DNA of 64,000 bases, from contig NZ_AXAU01000014.1 in the NCBI RefSeq assembly GCF_000472965.1, forward strand, positions 6,314 through 70,313, in the 5' to 3' direction. Each line of letters starts with the position of its first letter. Positions within the stretch are counted from its first letter, which is position 1. This stretch comes from Bradyrhizobium murdochi. Its GTDB lineage: Bacteria; Pseudomonadota; Alphaproteobacteria; Rhizobiales; Xanthobacteraceae. Positions 8,046 through 16,434 of the stretch are shown here, one piece after another. The position numbers and the translations under genes were made by a program. Below the pieces are notes generated by a model that did no database searches, was not told the DNA's origin, and was given only the letters and a program-made list of their open reading frames with translations.

Positions 8046-9176
8046 TTAGGCGAAGGCACGGATGAAAGACGCATCGCTTGCACTGCGGCTCTCGATAGCC
8101 TCGGCAATCCTCTGCGTGGTCGCCTTTTGGTCGAGGACGAGCTGCTTGATGAAGTCCATCTCGTTGTTTTGAAGCTCTTTCATCCACGTAATTCGCTTCC
8201 TTATGTCCAACGCGTCCGCCTGAGTGTCCGCGGCCTCCTTCTGCTGAACCCCATTCGCTATGCCCGCAGCGGATTCGCCGAACGAAGCAGTTGCCTCGCC
8301 AACGCGGGCGGCAGTCGAAACCTTCTGGCTGATCTGAGCAATCCTGGTAGCGTTCGAGGTTGTATCTGCGATCGTGGAAGCGGCTTGATTCATGGCCCTT
8401 GAGAGGACGGCTGCCAACGAGCCCGGTTGCTTTGCGAGGGAGGCAAGTCCACGGAGAGCTGACGCGCCGGTCTCACCGAGGCGGCTCCACATAGCGGCCG
8501 CGCGGGCTCCATTCGCAGCCCCACCCATAAGCCCGACGCCTGCCGTCAGCACGGTAACCGACAATATGATGCCCATCGTGATGCCGACAGCCACTTTGTT
8601 CGCTTGGGCAGCATCCATGCTGCCGTCTTTCATGAGACGTTTGGCAATCGCCTGGGTCATCTTGTCGACGACACCCGTTTCGTTGAGCACCGCAACGCCA
8701 ACTGTCACTGCCGCGGCAACTGTCGCAAGAGTGCCACCAGTGACCACGGCGGCCGCGACCGAGAGCCCGACCGCGAGCCACCCGAGGAACTTCCTTATGT
8801 GTGCGCTCTTTTTCGCTTTCGCCATGGCGTTAGCGGCTTCGATGATCTTGTTGCCGATCGTCTCGTGCTGCCGCCTTAGCAGTTCGCCTTCGTGTCGAAC
8901 ATCCGCCATCCCGCTGGCAATTAGCCGGTCAGCCATTTTGATCCTCAATGCCAGCAGATTGTTAGCAAGTTCTACCGGGTCGAGCCCGCGCGGCAGCGCC
9001 AGATTCGGAATCGAACCCGATGCGACGATTTTGCGGGAGACTGCTGGCGGCAAATTGCCAATTGCTGTCGTATCGAGCGCGCCTGAACGAGCAATCAAGG
9101 AGCGACCGGGTACAAGCGGCGTCCCTGCTTGGTACTGCGCTTCACTGTTCCAACCGGTTACGTTCAAATTATGCAC
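8046..9176 (-). CDS. sctE: major translocator, SseC/EspD/YopB-like
   Basis: A 376-residue protein with a polar N terminus, a central pair of hydrophobic segments (about residues 130-165, FLGWLAVGLSVAAAVVTGG, and 198-225, VAVGITMGIILSVTVLTAGVGLMGG) and an amphipathic, coiled-coil C-terminal third. Two membrane segments of this type define the IpaB/YopB/SseC pore proteins. The GTG start at 9176 overlaps the end of the chaperone gene by eight bases, so the two are translationally coupled, as expected for a translocator and its SycD-class chaperone. It should form the host-membrane pore with SctB. Confidence 0.72.
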   Translation of the reverse strand: MHNLNVTGWNSEAQYQAGTPLVPGRSLIARSGALDTTAIGNLPPAVSRKIVASGSIPNLALPRGLDPVELANNLLALRIKMADRLIASGMADVRHEGELLRRQHETIGNKIIEAANAMAKAKKSAHIRKFLGWLAVGLSVAAAVVTGGTLATVAAAVTVGVAVLNETGVVDKMTQAIAKRLMKDGSMDAAQANKVAVGITMGIILSVTVLTAGVGLMGGAANGARAAAMWSRLGETGASALRGLASLAKQPGSLAAVLSRAMNQAASTIADTTSNATRIAQISQKVSTAARVGEATASFGESAAGIANGVQQKEAADTQADALDIRKRITWMKELQNNEMDFIKQLVLDQKATTQRIAEAIESRSASDASFIRAFA

Positions 9177-9699
9177 TACTTGAGTTCCTTTCCGTTTTCA
9201 GACGGTCGAGCATCCGTCGCGCGCGCCAGGCGAACGTGCTGAACTCGGAATTTCCGGCGCTGAGCGTCAGGACATCACCGAGCGCGACTATGGCTGCTGC
9301 CGGGCGCCCCAGTTTGACCAAACATTCTGCAGCGCGAAGTGGTATCTGCGGGTCCTCGCTGTTCAGGAGCGCAGCCAACTTGTAAGCCTGCACCGCCCCC
9401 TCTGTATCCTCAAGCATCTGACTGGCAGCAGCCAGGCTGAGCCAGGATCGCGCGTCAGTGTGTCGATGCAAGCATAGAAAGCGAAAGAAACTCAGCGCGT
9501 GCTCATATTTGCCGCAGCAGTAATAGCGGTAACCCAGCGCATATAGTGCCTCAATTTCTTCGTCTGTAATGCCAACGACATCGCCTAACGTCGCGCGCCC
9601 CGCCATGAGGTCGAGCGTGAGGTGCGACGAGGCTCCGCCGTCAATCGCATCGGCCGCCTCAGGATCGCTCAATAGGACTTGCTCGACCCCGTTCGCCAT
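9169..9699 (-). CDS. sicA: SycD/LcrH-class translocator chaperone (SscA-like)
   Basis: A 176-residue acidic protein with tetratricopeptide-like text: EIEALYALGYRYYCCGKYEHALSFFRFLCLHRHTDARSWLSLAAASQ, then a second and third repeat (EGAVQAYKLAALLNSEDPQIPLRAAECLVKLG). This is the class II chaperone fold of SycD, SicA and SscA, which keeps the pore proteins soluble in the cytoplasm. It is coupled to the upstream small gene (two bases apart) and to sctE (overlap). The symbol is given by function only. Confidence 0.8.
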   Translation of the reverse strand: MANGVEQVLLSDPEAADAIDGGASSHLTLDLMAGRATLGDVVGITDEEIEALYALGYRYYCCGKYEHALSFFRFLCLHRHTDARSWLSLAAASQMLEDTEGAVQAYKLAALLNSEDPQIPLRAAECLVKLGRPAAAIVALGDVLTLSAGNSEFSTFAWRARRMLDRLKTERNSSSA

Positions 9700-9700
9700 A

Positions 9701-9964
9701 TCACACCCTTTGTCCGAACCATGAAAGATTCAAAGTCGCTTCGGGTGACGGCAAAACATCGCCCGGGGCCGCCTGCTCGCATGAATAAGATGCGTCAGAG
9801 CCCCCGTCGCGATCGCCGTTACTCGCAGGAGGGGAATCCGGGCCGGCAGCCCCGGCGTCCGATAGTTGAGCCAGCCACTCAAGTCGAGCATCCGCCCTCC
9901 TTAGAAGGCGGTCCATTTGCTCGATCGTTTGTCGGGACCTTTGTATCGTTTCGTCTAGATCCAC
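9701..9964 (-). CDS. small coiled-coil protein, possible SseA/CesAB-type chaperone
   Basis: The frame is open further upstream, but a GTG at 9964 with GAGGA seven bases before it gives the best start and an 87-residue product. Residues 1-35 (DLDETIQRSRQTIEQMDRLLRRADARLEWLAQ) form an amphipathic helix suited to coiled-coil pairing; the rest is Gly/Ser/Asp-rich. It opens the translocon operon ahead of the SycD-like chaperone. In SPI-2 the equivalent position holds sseA, the small helical chaperone of SseB, so the same role for the EspA-like protein is plausible. Sequence likeness to SseA is not claimed. Confidence 0.5.
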   Translation of the reverse strand: MDLDETIQRSRQTIEQMDRLLRRADARLEWLAQLSDAGAAGPDSPPASNGDRDGGSDASYSCEQAAPGDVLPSPEATLNLSWFGQRV

Positions 9965-10783
9965 GTTCGCTTCCTCACCAACTTCATGCGATGCAACCCG
10001 GGTCCGACATGCACCGACGGCGCCATGCCGCTCGCAGGTGCAAACCACTCGAGAACGTCGACCGCCAGATCGGCGGCTCGACGCCAGGGCTGGGACAATC
10101 TGCGTCTTGCACAAGATGCCCGTTATCCCGACTGAACGACGCCGAGAACAACTTCGGCATCCAGGAGTACTGGACGGCCCTGTACTGGACGGCCCCTGCC
10201 CTTCGGTACCCGATAGTCCGCGGCGTGCAAAATATTGAGTCATTATGGGTGCATCGGCACGAATGATAGGGCCGCTCGTATCGGCGCAAGCGTGGCTACC
10301 GTTCAGGTTGACGGCCAATACGATTATTCTGAACTTTCCCTGAAACCTGATGAGGGCGGGAGTTCGTAACAGCGACATATCGTGGATGTGAAGCGCCTGG
10401 CATTCTCCGGAGGCCTCGCGTTCCACTCACCACCACCTGCCCAGGCCTTAAATTGCCCTCATCCATCCTAGGGAGCACCCAATAGCGATCCGAAGGCGCA
10501 TCTTGCAACTTGGCCAGACCTTCTCGCCAAACGACGAGGTTTCCTGGAGGCATGATCACGTATGCGGGCAAGCAGCCGCCGGACATGTCGATCTGCAAAA
10601 GGGAGTGAATGTTGCCGAACAATTCACGACAAATTACTCGGTTTTGAGGAGGATGGCGTCGAAAGTGGCGCCAAGGGGTCTATTTCATTCGCGCCATGCT
10701 GACTACTCCGAAGCTCGCAACTGACGCACCGCGGTACGGCTGAGGGACGCGCCCGACGACTCGGCGCGTCCAAGCTCACGAAT
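9965..10783. other. 820-base stretch between translocon operon and sctU
   Basis: It must hold the promoter of the leftward translocon operon. No tts box was seen. A minus-strand frame from a TTG at 10622 to about 10430 has protein-like text (AYVIMPPGNLVVWREG, then DRYWVLPRMDEGNL) with no known family; its tail runs into another frame. A 15-base unit, GTACTGGACGGCCCT, is repeated in tandem at 10167-10196. Confidence 0.45.
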
Positions 10784-11848
10784 TCAGAGCCGATCACCAC
10801 CGGTCTCGGTCGCAAGGTCCCCGAGCGCTCGCAACACCTCTGCGATAGGTTCAATCAAGTGTGACGGGATATATTCATCGACCAGACCATCTTCCAGGAG
10901 CGCACGCGCCAGCGGAACATTTCGCATCACCGGCACGCCAGCGGCGGTGGCGGCCGCGATCATTTGCTGTGCGACCAGGTCGGTACCAATAGCGTCAATC
11001 AAGGGTAGCGGAGTCTGTTGCCCATCGTAGTAAAGCGCCACTGCAATATGCGTGGGATTGGAGATCAACGCGGTCGCACTGCGCGCTAGGGCGATAGGAT
11101 CCTTGGCCATTAATTGCGAACGAAGTTTCTTGCGGCGCCTTTTGATCAGGGGATCGCCTTCGTTTTCCTTGTATTCTCGCTTCACTTCCTCCAGCGACAT
11201 CATATTCCTCTTCTCGAACTGCCACCGCTGGAACGCGAAGTCCGCAATTGCCACGACAAGATGGATCGACCCCGCCCAGACCGCGACATAGAATAAGAGG
11301 TTACCCGCCAGCAAAGCCAGGCAGGATATTCCGCAGCTCGGAATCCATACCAGCGAACTTACTGCTGCGCGAACCACAAATGCAAGAACGAGACCGAGCA
11401 ACAGCACCTTTACGACTGATCGGCTCAGCTCGAAGAGGCTCTGCGACGAGAATATCCTGCTGATGTTTTCACTTGGGTTCAGCTTCATGAGCGATGGCGC
11501 TGCTGCTGAGGGCGAGAAAAGCACTCCGGTCTGCAACACGTGGGCGCCCACACCGCCGATCAGGACGACGCCGAGAAACGGCATTGTCAGGCTCTGTATC
11601 TCACGGGTGTACGATCCGAAGAGTTGCAGCGCGACAACGACAAAGTTCTCATTTTTCAGATGCGCGATGGGTAACAGGAGCGCTGCTTCAAGTCGGTCCA
11701 CCAGGCGAGGCAAAGAGGTGACGAACAAGGCGAAGAACCCAATGGTCAGCACCGCCGCGACAACCTCCCTGCTCTGAGCAACCTGTCCTTTCTTGCGCAG
11801 CTCGCGCAGCCTCTGACGGGTCGGTTTTTCGCTCTTACCAGCTGGCAT
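10784..11848 (-). CDS. sctU: type III export apparatus switch protein SctU
   Basis: A 354-residue FlhB-family protein. The N-terminal half has four membrane segments (for example TIGFFALFVTSLP and LLLGLVLAFVVRAAV), then the cytoplasmic linker MSLEEVKREYKENEGDP and the autocleavage motif NPTH at residues 264-267, which marks a working switch from early to late substrates. The tail EPIAEVLRAL is also typical. It is the last gene of sctP-Q-R-S-T-U, seven bases after sctT. It acts in the inner membrane at the base of the export gate. Confidence 0.95.
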   Translation of the reverse strand: MPAGKSEKPTRQRLRELRKKGQVAQSREVVAAVLTIGFFALFVTSLPRLVDRLEAALLLPIAHLKNENFVVVALQLFGSYTREIQSLTMPFLGVVLIGGVGAHVLQTGVLFSPSAAAPSLMKLNPSENISRIFSSQSLFELSRSVVKVLLLGLVLAFVVRAAVSSLVWIPSCGISCLALLAGNLLFYVAVWAGSIHLVVAIADFAFQRWQFEKRNMMSLEEVKREYKENEGDPLIKRRRKKLRSQLMAKDPIALARSATALISNPTHIAVALYYDGQQTPLPLIDAIGTDLVAQQMIAAATAAGVPVMRNVPLARALLEDGLVDEYIPSHLIEPIAEVLRALGDLATETGGDRL

Positions 11849-11854
11849 GAATAC

Positions 11855-12643
11855 TCACATGGCGATGCGGCGAACAAATGCGACAGGCGATAGCCCATGA
11901 TCGCCGGCATGAGTCAACACTGTCGCGAGCGACAGGATCAGCAGCAGCAGACCAACCATGCTTTTGACCGGCATAGCGACATAGAAGACCTGCAATTGTG
12001 GCGCGAACCGACCAATCAGCGCCAGACCTAATTCACTTAAGAACATGGCGAGGATGGCTGGACCGGCGAGGAGCAATGTCAACAGCATGACGAGGTCTGC
12101 GAGACTCAGTACCGCTCCGACGAATGCTGGACCAATTGTCGGACGAAAGGTCCACACAGGCCAGATTTCATGCGAGCGATAGAGTGCCTCCAGGAGCTTG
12201 AAAAAGCCTCCCGTGACGAACAGCCATGTGAGGTAAAGCTCACCCAGGAATGTCCCAAGCGGCGAGGTTTGATTGCCGCTTGCCGGATCGAGCAGACTGG
12301 CCATCATTGCACCCCTTTGGTTGTCAATGAACGTGCCGCACGCCTCGACGCCCCACATGACGGCGGCAACTGGCAAGCCGAGTACAAGCCCGAGCAGAAG
12401 CTCCTTCAGTCCGAGGCCCAGGATCAGCGTCAGGCTGGCAAAGTCGAGGTCCTCAGGCCTTGTTGTCCAGGCGCGTCCTATTACAGGGAACGACAATGCG
12501 ATGATCACGGTGTTGCGTGCCATTCCTGTCACCATATTGCGCGCGAGGACTGGGACGACCAGCATCATGCCCGATATGCGCGCAACCGCGAGCACAAGAA
12601 CAACGAGGGCGGTACGCATCTCATCCGGATCAAGTGACAACAT
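11855..12643 (-). CDS. sctT: type III export apparatus protein SctT
   Basis: An FliR-family protein of 262 residues if read from the ATG at 12643 (MLSLDPDEMRTALVVLVLAVARISGMMLVVPV). The frame stays open to 12811, but the added text is not family-like, so the later start is preferred. Six or seven hydrophobic segments and the motif VEACGTFIDNQRGAMMASLLDPASGNQTSPLG identify it. It assembles with SctR and SctS into the helical export gate. About 85 bases separate it from sctS, the only sizeable gap in this operon. Confidence 0.93.
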   Translation of the reverse strand: MLSLDPDEMRTALVVLVLAVARISGMMLVVPVLARNMVTGMARNTVIIALSFPVIGRAWTTRPEDLDFASLTLILGLGLKELLLGLVLGLPVAAVMWGVEACGTFIDNQRGAMMASLLDPASGNQTSPLGTFLGELYLTWLFVTGGFFKLLEALYRSHEIWPVWTFRPTIGPAFVGAVLSLADLVMLLTLLLAGPAILAMFLSELGLALIGRFAPQLQVFYVAMPVKSMVGLLLLILSLATVLTHAGDHGLSPVAFVRRIAM

Positions 12644-12728
12644 AAAAGGACAACCAGGATGATGAAGAGCGGCCGCGGTTCTTCCTGCAGATGCCGCACG
12701 CGATGGACAATCGATGACCCGCTCGAGC

Positions 12729-12989
12729 TCACACTGCGCCGATCTTGTCGAAGATTCGCATGGTATACCGGCCAAGCTCCTCAAACCAGCTCGCGGTGGC
12801 GACCAGGACAAGATTTACGCTTATCAGCTTCACAGCGAAGGAAAGTGTTTGCTCTTGAATCTGAGTCATGGCCTGGATGAGACTGATGATCAGTCCCACT
12901 ATCGTAGCGACGAGGACTGCCGGCAAGGACAGCACAACCGACAGTGTGAGCGCTTCGACGGCGGCGTCGACGAGCGTGGCGGAATTCAA
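12729..12989 (-). CDS. sctS: type III export apparatus protein SctS
   Basis: A FliQ-family protein with two membrane helices (LTLSVVLSLPAVLVATIVGLII and AVKLISVNLVLVATASWF) around the conserved QAMTQIQEQTLSF loop. The open frame extends to 13175, but that part overlaps sctR and is not FliQ-like. The start is best taken as a TTG at 12989, whose last two bases begin the sctR stop (TTGA overlap), giving 86 residues, the family length. It belongs to the R5S4T1 export gate. Confidence 0.9.
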   Translation of the reverse strand: MNSATLVDAAVEALTLSVVLSLPAVLVATIVGLIISLIQAMTQIQEQTLSFAVKLISVNLVLVATASWFEELGRYTMRIFDKIGAV

Positions 12990-13648
12990 GACGCCGGTCC
13001 TGCGTAGGACAAGACGAGGCTGTGGATGAGGCGCTGCCACCCGTTCACGGCAACGAACAAGAACAGCTTGAATGGCAGGGATATCGTCATGGGTGAAACC
13101 ATCATCATGCCCATCGCCAGAAGGATGTTGGAGATAACGAGATCGATAACGATGAAGGGGAGGAACAGCAAGCATCCGACCTTGAATGCCTCTTCCAGTT
13201 CGGACGTGATGAAGGCCGGGATCAAGATCAAAAATGCGTTGTCGACCACGTCAGCCGCGTCTTCCTTGCTCCACGACTTGTGCGTGGCATTGACGAAGAA
13301 ACGACGTGTTGTCGTGGACGTGTTTTTGATGAGGAAGTCACGAACTGGCTCGGCACCTATGGCTATCGTATCGATCAATTCTCCGAACGTTTGGTACGCG
13401 ATTGGCCTATCACGCAGAGCCTGATACGCGCTCTTCGCCACTGGCTGCATGATGTAGGCCGAAAGTAAGATAGCGATCGCGTTCAAGGCCATGTTCGGTG
13501 GGATATTCTGAACGCCGAGTGCGTTGCGCAGCAGCCCAAAGACAACGACAAGCTTTACGTAGGATGTTACCGTAATCGCAACGAAGGGGAGGACCGCGAT
13601 GGCTCCCATCAGGACGACAAGCGTCGCCGGATCGGGCAACTTATTCAT
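12986..13648 (-). CDS. sctR: type III export apparatus protein SctR
   Basis: A 220-residue FliP-family protein. FliP signatures are clear: SYVKLVVVFGLLRNALGVQNIPPNMALNAIAILLS near the start, then IPAFITSELEEAFKVGCLLFLPFIVIDLVISNILLAMGMMMVSP and the C-terminal FKLFLFVAVNGWQRL. It forms the pentameric core of the export gate in the inner membrane. The ATG overlaps the sctQ stop by four bases. Confidence 0.96.
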   Translation of the reverse strand: MNKLPDPATLVVLMGAIAVLPFVAITVTSYVKLVVVFGLLRNALGVQNIPPNMALNAIAILLSAYIMQPVAKSAYQALRDRPIAYQTFGELIDTIAIGAEPVRDFLIKNTSTTTRRFFVNATHKSWSKEDAADVVDNAFLILIPAFITSELEEAFKVGCLLFLPFIVIDLVISNILLAMGMMMVSPMTISLPFKLFLFVAVNGWQRLIHSLVLSYAGPAS

Positions 13649-14631
13649 CGCTCAGCCCGGGGCAAGCGCAGATCCAGCAGGCGCACCCCGGTCCGCTCAG
13701 CAATGCGCACCAGCTCACCCGTCGCGACGACTTGGCCATTGACGCGCAGAGAAACGTTAGTGGTTGCATCAAAGCCAAGATCGATGATCTGGCCCACAGC
13801 GAGTTCGCGAAGCTGTCCGAGCGGCATGGTCAAACGTCCGACATCCACATCGACGGTCAGATTAAGGCTGTCGAGGCTTTCATGCGGGAGGAACTCCGGC
13901 TTATCCATCAAACGATCCACTACTGATTGGACAGAGAGGCGGCAATCCCGGATCGAGGCACGAAACCAGGGATTGTTAGAGAGGTGCGCGACAACGCTCA
14001 TCGCGCCATCCTTGCCCACCGATTGGTTGTCGAGCATGATGACGTCACCTTGCGCAAGTCGCTGTAGTTCCGCCACGGCAAGGCTGATGGGAGCAATGCG
14101 CACATCCACAAGGAGCGGAAGCTCATCGAGCGCTGCGGCTACGACCGGCAGGTCGGAGGAACAGTCGGCGACCCACTGCAGCCCCTCACCATCGAGTTCC
14201 ACCAAACCGACCAGATCGTTCGGTTGCTCCAGCCGAACGATCTTGAACGCGTAGGGACGCGGGGCCGCGACGTCGGAGCAGGACCAGGTCGGCCGCAGAC
14301 CGCACCATCGCTCCACCTCGATCGCCAGATCCTGCAGAACGATATCAAACAATATCTCACCCAGGCCGTGGCCAGCAGACAATGTGGTGATCTCCGGCCA
14401 TCGTTCTACGGCCAGCTGTGGAAGGAGCATTGCCCCTAATGCGAGGCGGATTTTGTGGCCTTGCACATTCATTACCGCGGTGTAACTCGGCACCGGGATG
14501 TGCCGATGCGTTGAATCGGCCATGACCGCCTGCACCTCGATGCCGGCGAGACTGAAAGCAAACGGAAGACGACTCGCAATTCGCGATATTGCGACAACAT
14601 CGCGTCCCTCATAGCGGGGAAGATCGATCAT
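13645..14631 (-). CDS. sctQ: type III cytoplasmic ring (C-ring) protein SctQ
   Basis: A 328-residue protein whose C-terminal 70 residues form a SpoA (FliN-like) domain: LTVDVDVGRLTMPLGQLRELAVGQIIDLG, then VSLRVNGQVVATGELVRIAERTGVRLLDL. The less conserved N-terminal two thirds match the length and hydrophobic pattern of SctQ. It forms the sorting platform pods with SctK and SctL. It overlaps sctP and sctR by four bases on each side. An internal start producing a short SctQ-C form, known in other systems, was not specifically identified. Confidence 0.9.
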   Translation of the reverse strand: MIDLPRYEGRDVVAISRIASRLPFAFSLAGIEVQAVMADSTHRHIPVPSYTAVMNVQGHKIRLALGAMLLPQLAVERWPEITTLSAGHGLGEILFDIVLQDLAIEVERWCGLRPTWSCSDVAAPRPYAFKIVRLEQPNDLVGLVELDGEGLQWVADCSSDLPVVAAALDELPLLVDVRIAPISLAVAELQRLAQGDVIMLDNQSVGKDGAMSVVAHLSNNPWFRASIRDCRLSVQSVVDRLMDKPEFLPHESLDSLNLTVDVDVGRLTMPLGQLRELAVGQIIDLGFDATTNVSLRVNGQVVATGELVRIAERTGVRLLDLRLPRAER

Positions 14632-15284
14632 AAGCGCTTCTCAGCGCTGTAGTGGAATGTCGTCTCCGAACAGGAAGAGTGCCAATGACAGCCCTCTTCC
14701 CGCCAGCCTCGGCCAACGACTGCAATCATGACGCGCATGCCGAGCCGATCAGACAAGTGGCGCGCAAACGCTTGGCCTCGCAATTGCAAGATGGACCTAA
14801 GGTGGTCGGAGACGATGGAGAGAGATAGCGTATCGTCGCGGCATCTGACGGACACACATGCGCTTCCAAACACGACGCGATTCAACGTGATGTACGCCGT
14901 CGCGCCCCCCCTGCGGTCCGGACATATCAAAACGCGCTCAACGATCGCCTCCGCCAGCTCAGCGAGCTTTGTGGAACGTGAAGGCTTTCCGTCCACTCCC
15001 GGATCCTGTGCATAATCCGGCATGACGGGTTCGTGCGAGACGACGGGCACGCAGGAGGGCGCAACGCTCCCCATCGCCACCGGATCATGCTGATCGTTGC
15101 CGAGCTTCGTGCAGCCGGAACCATCCGCGGGCGACTCGCAGTCATCCAGAGCGGCCTCTTCGAGTCGTCGCCGAAAGCGCGCGTAATCCGCACCGGGCAC
15201 AGGCTTCCGGGCCGCGAGCACGCGCGGGGGCGAGCGGTCACATGGCGCGATTGCCGACATCGAAGCGCTGTCACGGACCTTCAT
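14628..15284 (-). CDS. sctP: type III needle-length/substrate-switch protein SctP
   Basis: The first gene of sctP-Q-R-S-T-U. An ATG at 15284 with GGAGCT upstream gives 218 residues; the frame is open to 15416 only through a weak TTG. The N-terminal part is Pro/Arg/Asp-rich and unstructured. From about residue 115 there is a folded region (KLAELAEAIVERVLICPDRRGGATAYITLNRVVFGSACVSVRC, then LQLRGQAFARHLSDRLG) consistent with the substrate-specificity domain of SctP/HrpP proteins. The assignment comes from position before sctQ and the domain pattern; sequence conservation in this family is low. Confidence 0.68.
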   Translation of the reverse strand: MKVRDSASMSAIAPCDRSPPRVLAARKPVPGADYARFRRRLEEAALDDCESPADGSGCTKLGNDQHDPVAMGSVAPSCVPVVSHEPVMPDYAQDPGVDGKPSRSTKLAELAEAIVERVLICPDRRGGATAYITLNRVVFGSACVSVRCRDDTLSLSIVSDHLRSILQLRGQAFARHLSDRLGMRVMIAVVGRGWREEGCHWHSSCSETTFHYSAEKRL

Positions 15285-16434
15285 CAAGGCAGCTCCTCTC
15301 CAGACATCAAACGCGCCAGGCACGCTGAAATGCCATGCAGACAGCTCATTTCGCGCATTGCAGCACCGCGGCTCATCGCTCCAGCCACCAATCACGACCT
15401 TGTATCCCGGAGACAAGAGGAAGGTACGCGCCGCTCAGCACAAGGCACTCCCTTCCACCCCTTTGATCTGCTTAGGGCGGCTCAGAAGCAAATACATTTT
15501 CGATATCGGTCCAGCTGATCGCGCTATGGCGCAGCCCAACGATCGGGCCAGGCCCGATCCATATGGTTGTTGAACGGCCGCCTGATCTCCTCCATGAACG
15601 GGGGCGGATTCTCAAGTGACTTGGCACCGCTTAATATTCCCGTCAGCTTGGTCAGCCCAACCCGGGAAAAGCGCCTGGTCGATCCCGCAAGGCCTGCCGA
15701 TCTGCGCCGATGTTGTTAAGGCGCAGCTGCTCTGGCTGCTGTCCTTCCGCCAAACGTCTAACCAACGTCCGGGTCGGTTCTGCTGTTGGGCCATGTCAGC
15801 TATGCTGCGAGGACAGCTACGCCGCCGCTAAGCAGATCGATGATTTCTGACATGGTGCCTCATCATCTGAAGGCGCGGCATGATCTTACGTGCGTCAAAT
15901 TCCGGCGCATCAAGGGAGTGTGTCGCGAGAGCAGCCCGCTTGTACTAGTCATGCGGGAGCGGCCGACGGCACTCGGGTGGTCATGGCTTGACGAGATCGA
16001 TGATCATCGCGCTCGTTCAGCCGACGACGGCATACAACGCGCCGTTTTGGAGCCAATGGCAGCGGAGTTTGACTGCCTGGCAAGGGTTGGTCCGGTTTGC
16101 GTCCGCGATCTCGCGCCTCACCCGTAACAGGCGAGATTGGCAACAACTCATCGAAACGTGCCGCGTGGTGAATACCGCTCCTGCTCATCCAGGCGACCAT
16201 CAATGTGTGGTCAAAGCACGGAGCGCTCGCAGCTCCATCACTTCCCGTTATGGCCCCATATCGATGAATTAATTTGCAGCTTGGCGGGTCTCCGGTACTG
16301 ACACTCGGAAGAATCATCAAGCTGCTATTTGTCTTATCCTCGGGAAAGTTTCGCCGCTGAGCGCCAGGCCCAATATCGCTCGAGCTGCCAAAGCTCCAGA
16401 GGATGGCTTTGCGCTGGGCACATGGAAACATTGA
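15285..16434. other. intergenic region between divergent sctP and sctC
   Basis: About 1.15 kb with only overlapping shadow frames. It must contain the divergent promoters of sctP-Q-R-S-T-U and of sctC. No tts box, clear sigma-54 site or strong inverted repeat was recognised. The length is unusual for a secretion island and may hide decayed genes. Confidence 0.5.
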
